A program made the translations under genes and the position numbers. This document shows positions 24,001-37,839 of a DNA stretch of 64,000 bases, piece after piece. Position 1 is the stretch's first letter; every line of letters starts with the position of its first letter. The notes beneath the pieces are model-generated. The model did no database searches and was not told where the DNA came from. It saw only the letters and a list, made by a program, of their open reading frames with translations. Source of the DNA: Struthidea cinerea (Eukaryota > Chordata > Aves > Passeriformes > Corcoracidae); contig VZTI01001175.1 of NCBI GenBank assembly GCA_013397865.1, positions 1,906,823 to 1,970,822 on the forward strand. The letters are read 5' to 3'.

Positions 24001-27000
24001 GAGACAGTCTATTGTGCTTGTCTTTTAAATATGTTAAAACATATATTGCTTCAGTTCATGCTTTTGTCACGTCACAGTCAGAATCTTAGCTTTCAGGGTT
24101 TCAGTATATTTCTTTGGAATGCAATAATCCAAGAAAAGCTTTGTCACTTTCTATTCCAAACCTGTGAACTGGAGGATAAGTTGTCAACAGCAGGTGATCC
24201 AGTGGAAGTCACTACAATCTTCTTTCCTTCTGCAATGTCCTCATTCATTTAGGTCTGAAAACAAGTTTCTGTTCAGAGAAGTGAAAACTATTCTATCAAT
24301 GAAGAAGTTGTTTTTTACTCTCAAATACATGCAAGCATTTCTCAGCAAAACCTGAAGGCTTGGCCTGATCAGGAGGTGGTATGCTGTACATCCGGGGCTA
24401 TGCTGGTAGATCCGGGGAGGAATCTCTGCTGGTAGAAGGATCTCTTCACCTAAAAGAAGCTCTTGAGCTCTGTAAAATGCAAGGAAAAAAAAAAAGCCCC
24501 AAACCAATAACTTTGTGGTATTTCAAATTTATTAGATTGTTGCATGAAAAGTCCCTAAAATAAGTCTATATTCAGTTTCAGGGAGGCTTTTCTAGAAATA
24601 TTTCGGTTCTGAGTTACTCACATATTTACTGCTACTTTTGGTGTTTATTTTCAGATGTTGGTTTAGTGATGTTATTATTCCCTGACACTGTTCCAATGTC
24701 AGTGCTTATTCACCAGTTTCAGCTAAAGGTAATTCAGTGACTGCTTGCCTCTTGATAAATGATAAAAGAAGGAAAACAGATTAATAGATTAATATTAACT
24801 GATGGTCATAGGGAAGCACTAATTGCAAGTGCTAAAACAGTTTCATAACAGTGCTAATAATACACTCTATTCTCATTACAAGGCTCCCTGTTACGATTTC
24901 ATCACGGTACAAGCACGTGCACTTTGGCTCCTCACTGCATTAAACCCTGGAATTGTCTGTGTTGTTGGTGCCTGCACGTGGAGAAGGGAGCCAGCTTCCT
25001 CAGCAAGCAGCCCTGCCTTCCCCAGGATTTGGTGCTCTTGAGCTCGCTATTGCAGTGGCTGTCACCACCAGCTTTCTGTGACAGGCAGACTGGGGCCTTG
25101 ACGCAGGACTGACCCACCCTAGTATTTCTGTGCAAGAAGGAAACAAAAAAGGGCTCTGCGTCTTTAAATTTCTCTTAGTTCACATGGCCTGCCTGGCGAT
25201 AGACCTCTGTCCTAAACCTGCAGAGTTAAATTTACCCAGAATGACAACTGTATACTCAGGGTTTAGTTACATAACAGCAGTTGCTGCGTTTCACATTGCA
25301 CTAATCCAAACACAGCGATAAAGCAGGCCATGGAAAAGCTGGCTGGTTTTGGTATGTTACATAGGCAGGAGCACAGAGCTTTTAAATTCCCTTTTCTACG
25401 TTGCTGAAAGTATTCTACGACTTGGCTGTTTGACCATCCAGTGGCTTATTCTGTGCTTTAAGTGATGTGATAGCAGAGGATGTTGTTAGTTGCACAAGTC
25501 TGTGTTACGAAGGTGGGTGAGAAGATGGTTGTATGTAACGTGCATATGCCACTGTGTGCTTTTAGATAACAGCATTGCAGCTGGCGTGGGGTAAGGTGCT
25601 GCAGAGGCTAAACACTGCTTAGCTTTCATGGACTGTTCTGAAACTGCTCTTACCCCAGCTTCTCGCAGCTCCTTCCAGCTGTACTCAGAGGAGAATCTGG
25701 GTGCTGGGGTAAAGCAATTACCTCTGCATGCTCACTGTGCATGTGTAGTGCACAGTGGACAGATCATCTATCACGAATTGTATCATTAGTGTGTTATGGC
25801 TCAGCTTGGGAGCCCTGCTGAGAGCAGGCCCAAATGCACTGGTGAGTTCCCTTTCCGAGTGCAGGCATTCAGGTCCCCATGGGAGTGTTTGCAGGGCCTT
25901 GTTAAATAATAAAGACATTTCTCCAGCTTCTCGTGTGTTTAATCAAAATAGGAACTCTCCTAGGAAGTGAGGAGAGGTAGTAGGGAGGAAGGTAGAGGAT
26001 GTTGAAGATTTGTATTCCTTCAAGGGCTTGGAGTTGGGAGACAGGCTGTGTATTTCCTTGAAACTTCCTCCACATTGTTGCTGAGCCCCTGGGTTTCTCC
26101 CTCACACACCTTTGCTTTCTTTATTGTTGTTTTGTTTTGTTTTTTTTTCTTAGCTCTGCAGCAGCAATGGCCTTTGTGTATTTTATGCTAGCACCATGTT
26201 TGCCCCTCAGTGAATACTGGTGAAAAACCCCCATGCCACAGAAAGCCCCGAGGTTGGGCGCTCGTACCCCGGATGATCCCTGCAGGAGGTTGTGTCTTTT
26301 TGCTGGCAGAATGCTCGTGGTCTGCAGTGGAGCCTGGCAAGGAGCCATGGAAGGCTCTCCTGCTCGGCTGCACTGTGCACTGGTGGGTGAACCTGGCAGG
26401 GAGGGAGGCAGGCTGGAGTGTGCCCAGGAGAGCTGGGCACGCCGTGAGGGCCCAGGGCAGCGGCGGCACCGCGGGAGAGGCGCCACGGAACGGTGCTGCA
26501 ATCCCCAGGGATGGCTTTCGGGCCTGGGGCAGAAACCTTAAGGCTGTTAAAGGAAGATGATAAAACCAAGTTGCTGAAGGAACAGAGGTTACCATAAGCC
26601 CTCAGAGGGTGTTGCCAGTGGAGGAAGTTGACATTTTAGTGTTCAGGCTTTTCAAACTTGTTTGTAGAGCTTTCAGAAACATTGTCGAATGTCAGCGATG
26701 GACAGGGACACCAATTAAAAAAAAAAAAAAAGGTTGCTACCCAGGACTCAGATGCATGTTCAGAACAGTATCTCACTGTTGGTAAATACAATTTACTTAT
26801 GTTATTCTTAGCCATGCAATTTATTTGGGTTTTCTTAACTGTACACTTTCTACTAATTTCTATGCACCAAACTGTTCAGATTAGTTAAATAGCTATATGC
26901 TGGTTTTGGAAAGAGTACACTGAAATTATTTGCATGGATATACATTACCTTTGATTTCTCACATATCCATCTTTAAATTTAGAGCTTTTACTGCTTGCTC

Positions 27001-29395
27001 AAGAATTCAGAAAAATATAAAAATTATTTTCTTAAGCCATAGAAGCGCTGCAGAATGCAGTATAAAAAAAAATCGGTGCTTTAATAGGTGTCCAAGAGCA
27101 AAATATTTTATTTCTTTCTGCCTCAAGCGAATCTTACAGGAGCTAATAAGGAGCCATAGTTAGAAGATATTTGAGTGTTCAGGGGCTCACTCTTTTGTGA
27201 CAGAATGATCTGAAAGCCCCAGCATAATGGATTAAAATTTTTGGTTTGTATTTTTCATTCTGGACAGACAGAGCTGCATTTGTGAGTGTTCCCTGATATT
27301 TGTCTTTTATTTGAGAGCTAATGGGCTTATTTTTTTCTTTTCAGTGAACACATGTACTGCTCATCCCAATTAGAATGAGGAGATATAAAACACTTGATTT
27401 TTTTTTTTTTTCCTTCCTATTCAGCTCTCTTGTGTTTCATAATTTGTGTTCCATTTCTTGGACACTGTTATATGAAGAGCCATTTTGGTTGCTACTTTCA
27501 GGATGAGAAGACTCAAGAGAGTGTTGCAGAGAAAAATAATGACAAGGAAAAACAATTGCTGTCTCTTGAACATACTGGAAAAATCTTTTTGTTTGTGTTA
27601 TATAGCTGTGTTTCCTAGCTTCATTTCTGTATAGTTAAATCCAAATTCTTAAAAATTAAAAATGAAGGTGCTAATTTGAATCACTTCTTTTAAAAATGAA
27701 ACCAGAGATGATAGAGTTGTGGTTTTGGAGTCTGAACTTGAGCTTTTAAAGCATTAGTTACTGTAGAGTTGATGTATGATAGGGTTTTGCTTTGGAAAAA
27801 AGGCAATGGAAAGGGTCTGGTCTTGACCTCTGAGTGTTAAGTGGAACTTTTAATAAAGACAGCACCCTTTTCAGACACATTTAGTGTCCAACTTCATATA
27901 TAGGCTGCTCAGATCTATGATTTATTCTCTTGAGCAGCACTGCCATGTAGTTTAAATACTTTATGGAGATCTGCAAAGTGGAAATGGTCTGTGCCTTTGA
28001 TAGCCTAGCTCTTCTTTGGCTTTTTGAAACCTTTTCCTTCCCCTGTGTGTTTTTGTTCGTCAGTAGGAATAATCTTCCATGTGCCAGGAGCCCTGGTTTG
28101 AGAGCAGTGTCATGAAGTTGCTGTGGGGTTTTTTTTTGTGTGCTTCCCTCAGTGGCCTGGGCAAGCAAAGCAGTGAAAGGTTTTGGGTTTTTTTGCTGCT
28201 AGTGGTGACTTTTTTTTTCCCTTTAAATAAGGTAACTATTTTCACCTCCTCCTAATGAAAAAACACAACGTGAAGCTGCTTGTCTCCCAGCTGCAACAAC
28301 ATTCAGAAGAGATTTTAATACAACAAGCTCTGTCACTGGTGTTCTGAAATTTTCCTGGAATTTCATGGGTGTCTGAATGCAAATTTATTCTTCTCCCCCT
28401 CTTTTTTTTTTCCTGTTTGAAGGTTAGTTTTCTTTAGGGTATCGCTTCATTCCTGCCAATCTGATAAAGCTAACTTAATTAAAAATATTACCATTAGATC
28501 ATACAGTTCTCTTTATTAGTTTAGTCCATGGGGCTCCTTTTCCACTGGGAAATTATTTACTTCAGAAGTTGCAAGAGTAGCCTTGGCTGGCTTTGTTTAA
28601 TGCAGCTGCTTTAAAGCTTTCCATCAGATTAATGTTTTTCCAGGTCTTTTCTTGCAGGTATGCTGTTACTCAGAGATAACTGTGATTGCTCAGATCTGCG
28701 GCAGTTGCTGCAGAGCAGTGCTGGGATTGGAGGGCTCTATGGCAAAGCAGACGCAAGGATTTGTTTTGGATGGTTGGTTACTCACCCCTTTTCTCTTCTG
28801 TTCTTTCCCTCTTCCCTACACCCCGTACCCATATTTTTTCCTTCCAAGTGAAAAATTCGTGTTGTGCTGTATGGACTGTTGGAAGTACTTACCTTCTGCT
28901 CCAAGGATTTTTTGGCTTTACTTGGCAGGGAAAGAAGGGGGGACTGCTAGAGAGACTCTCCCCTCTTTCTCACTAGCAGTTTTAAGCAATAACAATGACA
29001 GCTCATTTAGCTGGAGCTCTGGTCTGCGGGCTTGTACTTACTCTTCCTATTCCTTGTGCTGTGGAGCAGCCATACTGTAGTGGATGTTGGAAGCAACCTT
29101 AATGTCGTACGTCACATCATCTCCAGATACAGGGTAGAGGAGTAGAGCAGTGTGTAAATTCTGTACTGTGAAACAGTTGTGATGTGGCTTCATGTAGGTG
29201 ATTTCACCTCTGTTTTCATATTGCATTTTCCATCCTGTGTCTGATGTTCCTTATGAGTATTCTCTTCCCATGTGTGCCCTTCCTGGGCAGCCTCATGGTC
29301 TGGGCTCACAGTGGACACTGTGATCCAGTTGCAGGCCTGAAGGCATCACGGACGCAACTGTGCTCAAGACTCATTGCTGACCTGTTCAAGAATGA

Positions 29396-29439
29396 TTTTT
29401 TTTTTTTNNNNNNNNNNNNNNNNNNNNNNTTTTTTTTTT
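29396..29439. other. Assembly gap inside a poly-T tract
   Basis: Twelve T (29396-29407) are followed by 22 N (29408-29429) and ten T (29430-29439). The gap most likely stands for a longer T homopolymer of unknown length that could not be resolved. Confidence 0.9.
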
Positions 29440-32400
29440 GAGGCATTTGACATAGGGCTGTTTTTTCCAAGCGTCTGTCTGCGACCTTATTACCTACATG
29501 TCAGCATTAGTCTGTACAAGAATTAATATTGCTTGTGCTCAGGCATTTCTTAGGCTGATCTCTGAGTGCTGAGTCCATCCTTGAGGCCAAGACCCCTTCT
29601 CCAAAGACTAGCAGTCCTACTGAAGTGAAAGGGAGTAGGCTTTCTCCGCCTCGTCTTGCCTACTTTATTTTCATGGGAAGTGACTGCCGGAGCTTAGGCC
29701 ATGCTTAATGCTAACATGCAGGCGGCGTTATTTTTCAAAATGCTCCCTCCCTCATAATTAAAATTCATGAACAGTTCCCCGGAGAGCCACCTGAGGTAAC
29801 AGAGTCTTTTCAGTGCGCCATTAATATACAGGAACACTGAATACAGGCATTTGGCTGTGTTCACTCTTCCTCACTCTTCCCTGGCTGGTCGCCTGTATGT
29901 GTTGTGGAACAACGAAACTGAAATCTGGACAATTTATATTTCAGTAGTGATGGGATATTCTCTCTTTCCCTGTCACTTCACATTAAGGACCTGCCACTAA
30001 TAAAACTAATTAATAACTCTTGGCTCCACACAGAACACTTGGACTCCCTAGTGCTGGCACTGTGCCACAGTAGCTTTTGAAAGAAGTGCTTCATCTTAGT
30101 CGGGGACAGGATGAATATTCCCCGCAGTTCTAATTGGACCAAGTGGCTCTGCATTTCAGCGGCAGCAGATTAGCAGGCTGTAGATCTCTAGGTAGGATCT
30201 TCTTTCGGAAGCCTCTGAGACAGGGACTTGTGGCTTGTCTGGGTGCTGTGTCAGGAGCCAGAGGAGGCTGAGCACTGCCTGGGAGAGGTGGTCTGCACAT
30301 GAGGCTTGTCCTGCACACAGAGGGCACTTAGGGGAGATGCATCCAACGCCTGTACAAGCCAGGAGGTGTAGGTAGGGTAGTTCTTTGCTCGAGAGGACAG
30401 CGAAGTGCTGTCAAATGGATCCCTTTGGCTGTTTTAAAACCATCTGATTAAATGATAGAAACTGTACTGACCAAATGACAGCCTTGCTGAAAACTTTCTT
30501 CTCTCTGGGAGGCTTTGTTGGCGTTGTGATGCCACTTGTGGGCGTATTTTGGTTTTTTCTTCTCGCTACTGACATAACTGTGCCAGTGAATTTTGTAGTA
30601 TGAGCCGGTCTGTGTTACATAAAAATATTGTTCTGCCTTCTACTCTCGCTCTTCTCTTTCCCTTTAGAAATACTATTTGCTTGCACACTCTAGCATTTAG
30701 ACCCTGTCCACTGCTGTATTTTTCTTCAAGTAGAGGAGGCAGACCTTGGTGGCCCTGGTGTTCTGGGATGCCATGGTATGTGCTTATTCATGACCAGATC
30801 ATTATAAACTGGAATGTTCTGTCTGACACCTGTGCAGCACTTTCTACATGCATTCGCTCCTGCCAGGCAGCTGCAGTTCTTTCCTGACACCACCTTTCAT
30901 ACACATTTAATTCAGAAGGGAAATTACTACGAGAAATATGGTGGAATATGAAGTTGGTCAGAGAATTTTTATTTTAAAAAGAATTAATGAAAACCGTTAA
31001 CGTGAATATAAAGGAAACAAACAGCAAACAGCTAGCTTTTGTATTTTTTTTGACCTGACAAAAAAAGTATCTGACCCCTTTCCACCATTCTCCTCAGTTT
31101 TTTCAATGCGCCTCCTTATAATCAGAGCTTGTTTTTTAGACTAAGCTGTTTTTCAGTGCTTTAAGGAAGGAGAAGGCTTCAGCTTATTAAAACAGTTGAG
31201 TAGGTTCATAGCTGGAAATACCAAGCATTGATTTTAATATCCCACAATGTATCAAGCAAATGAGTATCTTTTCTTCATCACACCCACCAGTTTACTGTCA
31301 ATATAAGACACTACTCATTTATTACTATTAATTTGTTATGGTTGTGGATGTTGCTTTACTGACAAAGGTGGATTCTCTGGCAGAACTCGTTGTGTGAGTT
31401 GAATGAAGCTGGAGGAGGTGGCAAAGCTGGATTGCAGGTGGAGAAGGATGGCGGTGGTGAGAGCACCCACAAGCCTGGGTGCCTCATTGAGACTAAAGCT
31501 TCCATAACTGTGTGTGCGTGTGCACGGTGGGCTTGTCCTCGAGAACACATGGGACACATTTCTTCTCAGTTCCCAGTGCCTCCCACTGCTTACAGTGCCT
31601 TGGCAGTCACGGCCATGGAGCTGCAGCAATGAATATACACCAGGTGCTAGAAAAGGAGGGGGTGCTTCTGATTAACTGTAATCTTCTGTTGGCAGAAGGA
31701 ATAGATTCTCAAATATATATGAAGTTGCTGCTTTTTCAGATTCCCTGTCCTGTTCATTGTAGAGACGGTAAAAGATGGGAAGTGAGTCCAATTCTTTTAT
31801 GGTGACGTAGTGCCACTGACTCCACTGTCACTGCCTTGGAACTACACCAGTGAAACTATAGAGAAGAATTTGCCTCCTGGTCTTGTTGCCAAGTAAACTT
31901 AAAAGTGTCAGTATTAAATTACTGGAGAGCAGCCCCTTGCTCTGCAGGTCCTGGAGAAGTATTAAAATCCGTGTTGTACTGTCAGACACAAGGAAGAGTT
32001 CCCGGCTCCCAGCTGTATGCTTTTCCTAGTCTCATTCTTCCAACAGTTCTCCTTGACATTGCATTTTAATGCTTTCCAGCAGAACAGCCAGTTGGCAGCC
32101 TCGTGGTCTCAGAAAATATAGTAATTGTCCCTTCCCCCCCAGCATGAAAAAGGAGGAAGGTTGGCCGGAGTTATAACTGGTAACTTCAGTTCCCTCATTA
32201 CTGAAAAAGCTTTCAACTACTGCCATCTCCTTCAATTTTTGTCGGTATGTCAAGAATAAGAACACGGCTGAGCAGAAGTGTTTCTCTCCAGTTTTGTTGC
32301 ACTGAGTTGTTTTAAGTTACTTATTTGTGAAGTCAGAGGTGATGTGCAAGTGTAGGATCTGCAAGACCCTCTGTTTTTCCTGGGATTTGCTGTTCCCTGT

Positions 32401-34504
32401 GTATCTGCTGTGGCTGCCTGTCCACCCCCCTCATGTTTGTGTCTCTCTTTGTGGATGATTTGTGGTAATAAAAGGGCTTTATTTTTTAGCAACAATTGCC
32501 TTCATAGAAATAGTTAAGCTAATCTTTACCCTGATTCTTTGTAATCAAATCCAGGATTTCTAGGCAAAAAAAGTAAATAGTTTGTTTGTTAACCTAAAGA
32601 CATTTTTTTTAAAGCAGTGTTTTGTTTGTTTTTTTTTAAGGTATAATCCCCAGTAGGCTGTTGTTGGAGGAAGGCAGATGCTGGTTTATTAAGTTACCAC
32701 TATGCAGCAAATCACGGTGTAGCTGAGGAAGGCAGGAGGATGTTGCCAGACATCAGCAGTGTAGGAGAGCTGTCTTGGGGTGATTGTGCTTGAGGATTAG
32801 CAGGGAGCATCAAAGGAACTATGGATAGTCCCGGTGACAAAATGACTGGGCGTTTAAGCAGCACCGAAGGAAGCTTGGTTATGTAGATTATAGGAATGAG
32901 AAATCAGATTTGGGTTTGGCACAGGTGCTGATGAAAGCAAAGCTATTGTTGGGTATGAGTTTTGCAGCGTTATTCTTGTAAATGAGAGGCCTTTGTTTCA
33001 GGGTATTGAACTATCATGCCCTTTTTACTGTTGTTGAGATGCTTGGCTCCAAGGTTATTCCCTCTATAACCATATTTTGATACAATTGTTTTCATTTAGA
33101 AGCAGGGTACTTTCAGTCAGAATTTAGTGTGTGAAGGGCTGCTTGCTTGGGGTTCTTGTCTCCTTCCAAATATTTGCACAAGTTCTTTTCAAGGAAAATG
33201 TGTGTACATGAGTGCAGCTTCAAAAGTGCTTCTGTAAAAAATGAACTCCAAGTTTCATCATAGTTAAATTCCTGGATGTGTAGGGAACACAGTGCTATCT
33301 ACGTGCTGCACTAATTTTTGGAGATTAATATAAGGCAGTGAGGAGTCTGGAAGCATTTGTACAGCTGATTTCTTAAATGGGACTGCTGGGAGATGAAAGT
33401 GCAATGTTGGTTAGTAGTCAGAAACAGCAGCCCTTGCTGGGGGAAGGTTCTCTGAAAACGTGGTGTCTACCCAAAAACGCCTGGTGTGTGTCAGACCCAA
33501 ACGCCGGCTCAAGCCCTGAGTGCTGCACTGCAGGACATATTCTGGCAGCTCACCTTTCCCTCCTGCTCTGGGCAAAGTGGCCTGGGCTGCTTGGGGAGCT
33601 TCATTTGGGGAGTACCTTCCACAGATTCCAGCCCCGCTGCTGGTAAATGTGCTTAGGGGAACAGGGAAAAGAGAATTGGTTTGTCTGTAGCAGTGGAGTG
33701 AATCCTTTTATACTCAGAGTTGTTGAAAAGGAATGTAAAAATTGAGGAGGATGTTTCAGTGAGTCAGAAGCTGAAATGGAAAAGAAAAATGAAATACTAC
33801 TTAGTGCTCCAATTTGGCATGCAGGGGATATTCTAAAATATCTTGTTGGTTCTGTTATTGTTGTAGCTTTATTTTGGAAGTTAGGAAAAATAATAATTTA
33901 GAGCCTAGTCTCCTCTAAGTATGCCTGTTTAAAAGCTTACTTGTTCAAAGAGTTGATTTATTTGACTGGTTTTGGGTGGCTCTAGAGCATTGTTCAGTGC
34001 TGAGCTTATTTACCATTTAAACTTATATTGAATTATAGTGTTTGGAGGGTGAATACCATTTTGCGTCTAACTCGTATCTTTGGCTGTTTACTCTCTAATG
34101 AAATAGCAATGCAGGCTTTGATTCCTGTGCATTTATTATCTATAAGAATCTCAGCTTTTGCTTCATTGTAAGATTCAATCTTAAATATAAAACTAAAATA
34201 GTTCTTGGTTCTTTTACTTTTGATGATGATATAAATATACAGTGTTCTCTGTATTGTTTAAGCAAGTTGCGCATGAAGGAAAGAAGTTATAAATCAAGTT
34301 ATGAGGTTTTTACGAAGCCATTGCCTTGGGAATCTTCTCTTTTGTGTTGGGTTCATGCCATACACTTTATAGAAAAAATATGTCATTTATTGATAGAATG
34401 AATATTGGCTATAACTAGTTGAAAGTTTTGGGGTTTTGTACTTGCCTAAAAGTTCTTGAAATTTGAGTTTTCCATTGGCAGTCTTAGGCACTGGAGATTT
34501 CCCC

Positions 34505-34575
34505 TGTATTTTATAATTTTACATTTTATATGTATATTTTATATTTTATATGTATTTTATAATTTATAATTTTGT
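34505..34575. repeat. AT-rich degenerate minisatellite
   Basis: Variants of ATTTTATA and TATGTATTTTATA follow one another, making an irregular tandem array of about 70 bases. Confidence 0.7.
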
Positions 34576-36191
34576 CAATCTCCCAGTCTCTCTGTGATTT
34601 CTAGGTAATGTTCTACATGGCTAAACAGACACAAAAAGTGTGATTTACCTGATGGGGCTTGATAGTTACAGCACTGCTCTGCCTTTGCATTTGTTGGAGC
34701 CTTGGTGTGTAAGTGCTAGTGCAGTCTTTGTGTTTTCTTGCACAAGTTAATGAAATAAGGATTTATGACTTCTGATTTATTCCCAAAAGTGCTTCATATA
34801 AATGTAGTACGGGAATAATCTGTTGATAGCCTCTCTTGCTGGTGATGGAAGGATTTGAGTAATGTATATTTGCAAACAGAACAAGTTCCAGCAAGTTCAT
34901 CTTTATGCTGAACAAGACAGGGATAAGGCTGGCAGGTGTAGCTCAATTTGGAAACAGCAGTTTCGGAAGAGCAGCTTTGAAAAGCAGGACTCTGGTGACT
35001 TTGGAAAGCACAGTCAGGCCATTTGCAGCTACTCCAGTGTGGTATCTACCAGGTTTTCATTAATGACAACAAATGCACAGAGTTTTTTGTGCGTACGTGA
35101 CTTCTTGCAACACTACAAGTAGTGCAAAAATATCCTGGCTAATGTGCAATACGTGGTGAACAACATAAAGTCTCCATGTAAAATCTGCGTAGCGATTTTT
35201 ATCTTGAAGTGCTTTTCAAGTGTTCATAATAAATAAAAATTGAATCTAGAACTAGTGGCAGATCTGTTACTTCCTTGACTGAAAACTCATAGTCCAAGTG
35301 TATTGCCTATCTAGGGAAGTCGCACACCCACTGACGACCAGATGCTGGGAGGGTGCTGGAAAAAGCAGAAATACATTTACACCCCTTTTCTTGTGCTCTG
35401 TATAAATCTGTATAAATGCACTGGAAATCTTACAAAATGGCTTCTTACCATTCTCTTACATAGAATTGTTTTTAGAAATGCTCTTGCCTCAAATGCTCTG
35501 GTTTTCTAAATACTGTATGGAAGAGCACAAGAATCTGCTGCTGCAGCAGCTAGAGAGTAACAAAATACCTTTCTAGTGTATTGGTCGCCATAGTTTTTGC
35601 CATCCTGTGATATGCCTATTGTTTACACCATGCAGATACCCAGGAAAAGGATGTCTGTCTTAAAACCCAGATGCTTTCTACTCTATTTCTCTGTCAGAAA
35701 TTTGGACTAACTTTGTGTGGTTCCTTTAATAGGCTTTTTGCTCCTATCCTTCCCTTTTTTTTTTCCCGGGGAGAGAAAATGTTCAAATGTCTGTAGTATG
35801 TATTGTTTTTAAAAAATCCGACAGAGGCCAAATGGTCTCTTGTGTAAAGCTTAAAATCCTAATTTCCAGTTTGCCACAATATGCTAATGTGTTCATGCTC
35901 CTTTCAGACAGGTTTAGGTCTTAAAACCTCAGAGCAGTGCTGTAATCGTATTGTTGAGATTCAGGATGTGTTAGGGAACTTCTGACTGCAGGAGGTTTAC
36001 GTCAGAAGTCGTTGAATTCAGCCACTGTCTTCCTCTCCAAAAGGCCCTACATGCAGGTAAAGCTATGTCACGAAATTCCAGGTAGAAATCCATGACACTA
36101 GAAAAGTTTTAGAAAACCAGTGATGTCTTTAAAAATGCCACATACGCAGAAATGGTTTTGGCTGGTGTCTGTGTTATGTCACTGGCTGATC

Positions 36192-36237
36192 TATATATAT
36201 ATATATATACACATACACATATAAATATATATATATA
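36192..36237. repeat. (TA)n / (CA)n compound microsatellite
   Basis: Nine TA units are followed by a CACATACACATA spacer and a further run of AT units. The self-complementary array can extrude as a cruciform and is likely length-variable. Confidence 0.9.
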
Positions 36238-37839
36238 CTGAAGTTGCTTCCTCATTTGTGCAATCATTTCAAGTAGAATTGGAATTTATTCACCAGTCTT
36301 GAATTCTGACACATTCAGTCTAAGAGTAAGGACTTAAATTAATAAGAAGGAAGTTTCCTTGCTTTTTAATCATTATGGAGCTTTTTTTCATGGAGTATGG
36401 AATCAGTTCAGCTTTGTGTATACTTCTAAAAGTTACTTCCTTGTGTAGAACTTTTTTTCAGCCTTAATTCAAACTTCCAAGTAGTTTGCAATGGTGTTTT
36501 TATGCTTAGTTTTTTTAAGCATCTGGTATTTAGCACTTGAAGGACTGTTTCATTTTCTATTTTGCAGGCAATTTTTTAAAATGCTTTTGCATATGTTTGC
36601 TTTTGGCTGATTTGTTGTCTAGATTTTTAGAAATCTTTTCTTATGAAAACAGCATGTAAGTCTGTTTTCCTACCTTGCAGCTATCTCTGTAGGCAGATAC
36701 GTTTATGTTAAGGCTGAAGTCCGTTCTATAACTCCTTCTTCCCTTCATCTATTATGTAAAAAGAATAAATAATGTAGTTGAGTTCTTGTGTCTGCCTTAT
36801 ACATCAGGACATACCTACGGGGTTGCCATTCTGCAATATAGAATTGCATCAGAAAAACCCATTCTGCTGTTGGGGTGTGCTGGTCCTGTCTGACAGGGAC
36901 ATTTGGACATCACACCTATTTTCCGTGAAAACTTTGTCTTTATGGGATGCAGACTGTGATGACCTCTTTTCAACTTGCCAGTTTCCCATGGTGTGGAGGG
37001 GATGACTGAAAGAGCAGCTTAAATGAAGTAAAAGATGCTTCAGCTGCCATTTGCTGAAGAGACTGTTTTGCAGGCTCAATATTTTAACTGAGAAAAAGCA
37101 AAGGAGGGAGGCATTGCTGAAGTGTGGAGGGGAGATGGAGACTGGGGAAGGAGAGAAGGGCTCTTTGCTCACTATTCAAGTTCCAATCCCAGTCGAAAAG
37201 GTAGTTCAGTTCACCATTCTTCTGTGAATTTCCCCTGCCCCAAACACTCCCTGACGACAGAGATATTGTTGAGAGAATGCAAATGATTGGAGAGGTGCCG
37301 GGGCACTACTGCCTGTGTGGATATCTGAGGTTTCATGTGAGGTAGAGAATGAGAAAAGAACCCCCCTGGGGCCAATACTAACACGTTGCAGGTTGCTGTG
37401 TTTAGCTTGGCAGTAATTTTTTTCTCCTTTAGATAGAGGCTCTTTGAGTGCAATCCTAGAACCAGGTTTGCATTGTTTATGTGAGTGATAAAACTTGGCT
37501 GGAGCAGAACTCTTCCACCTGCCTACTTGGTTTCTCCAGTATCTTTTACACCTCTTATCAGTCCTTCCAAAACCATCTGTCTTCTGGAGTGCCTGTTTTA
37601 CAGAAAATACTGCCTCCTCACCTGTGTGAGCTGAAGCTCAAAAGATACCTGATCTTTCTAAAATACCACCCTGGAAAGCCTTCTTTTCCTGCAGTAAACT
37701 GAGGTGTATAAGTAAAACAGTGCAGTGAATAGATGATGCTGCATTATTGCATTGAATGGGTGGCTCCATAATGGCATCTCTTGTTAAAGTAACTGAAAGA
37801 AATGGGCAGAGGTTCTGTCATTTGACTCCGGTGGCTCAG

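Larger units (their letters stand above)
11112..29395. other. Non-coding stretch with short repeats, no gene seen
   Basis: No exon or RNA gene is recognisable. The longest open frames are about 130-142 codons (13612-14004 plus, 26188-26595 minus, 28652-29080 plus); none has a family motif, and the 26.2-26.6 kb group overlaps in several frames of a GC-richer patch, the sign of chance. Listed separately are a duplicated 54-bp segment, a small tandem palindrome, and a block at about 18170-18540 that looks free of simple repeats and rich in transcription-factor-like motifs. Confidence 0.6.

Noticed and set aside
28652..29080. 142-codon plus-strand open frame
   Set aside because: Three overlapping plus-strand frames are open here and the composition is ordinary translated non-coding sequence.
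34935..34960. tRNA-like GTAGCTCAATTTGG (B/A-box resemblance)
   Set aside because: No acceptor stem, anticodon arm or T-arm can be drawn around it.
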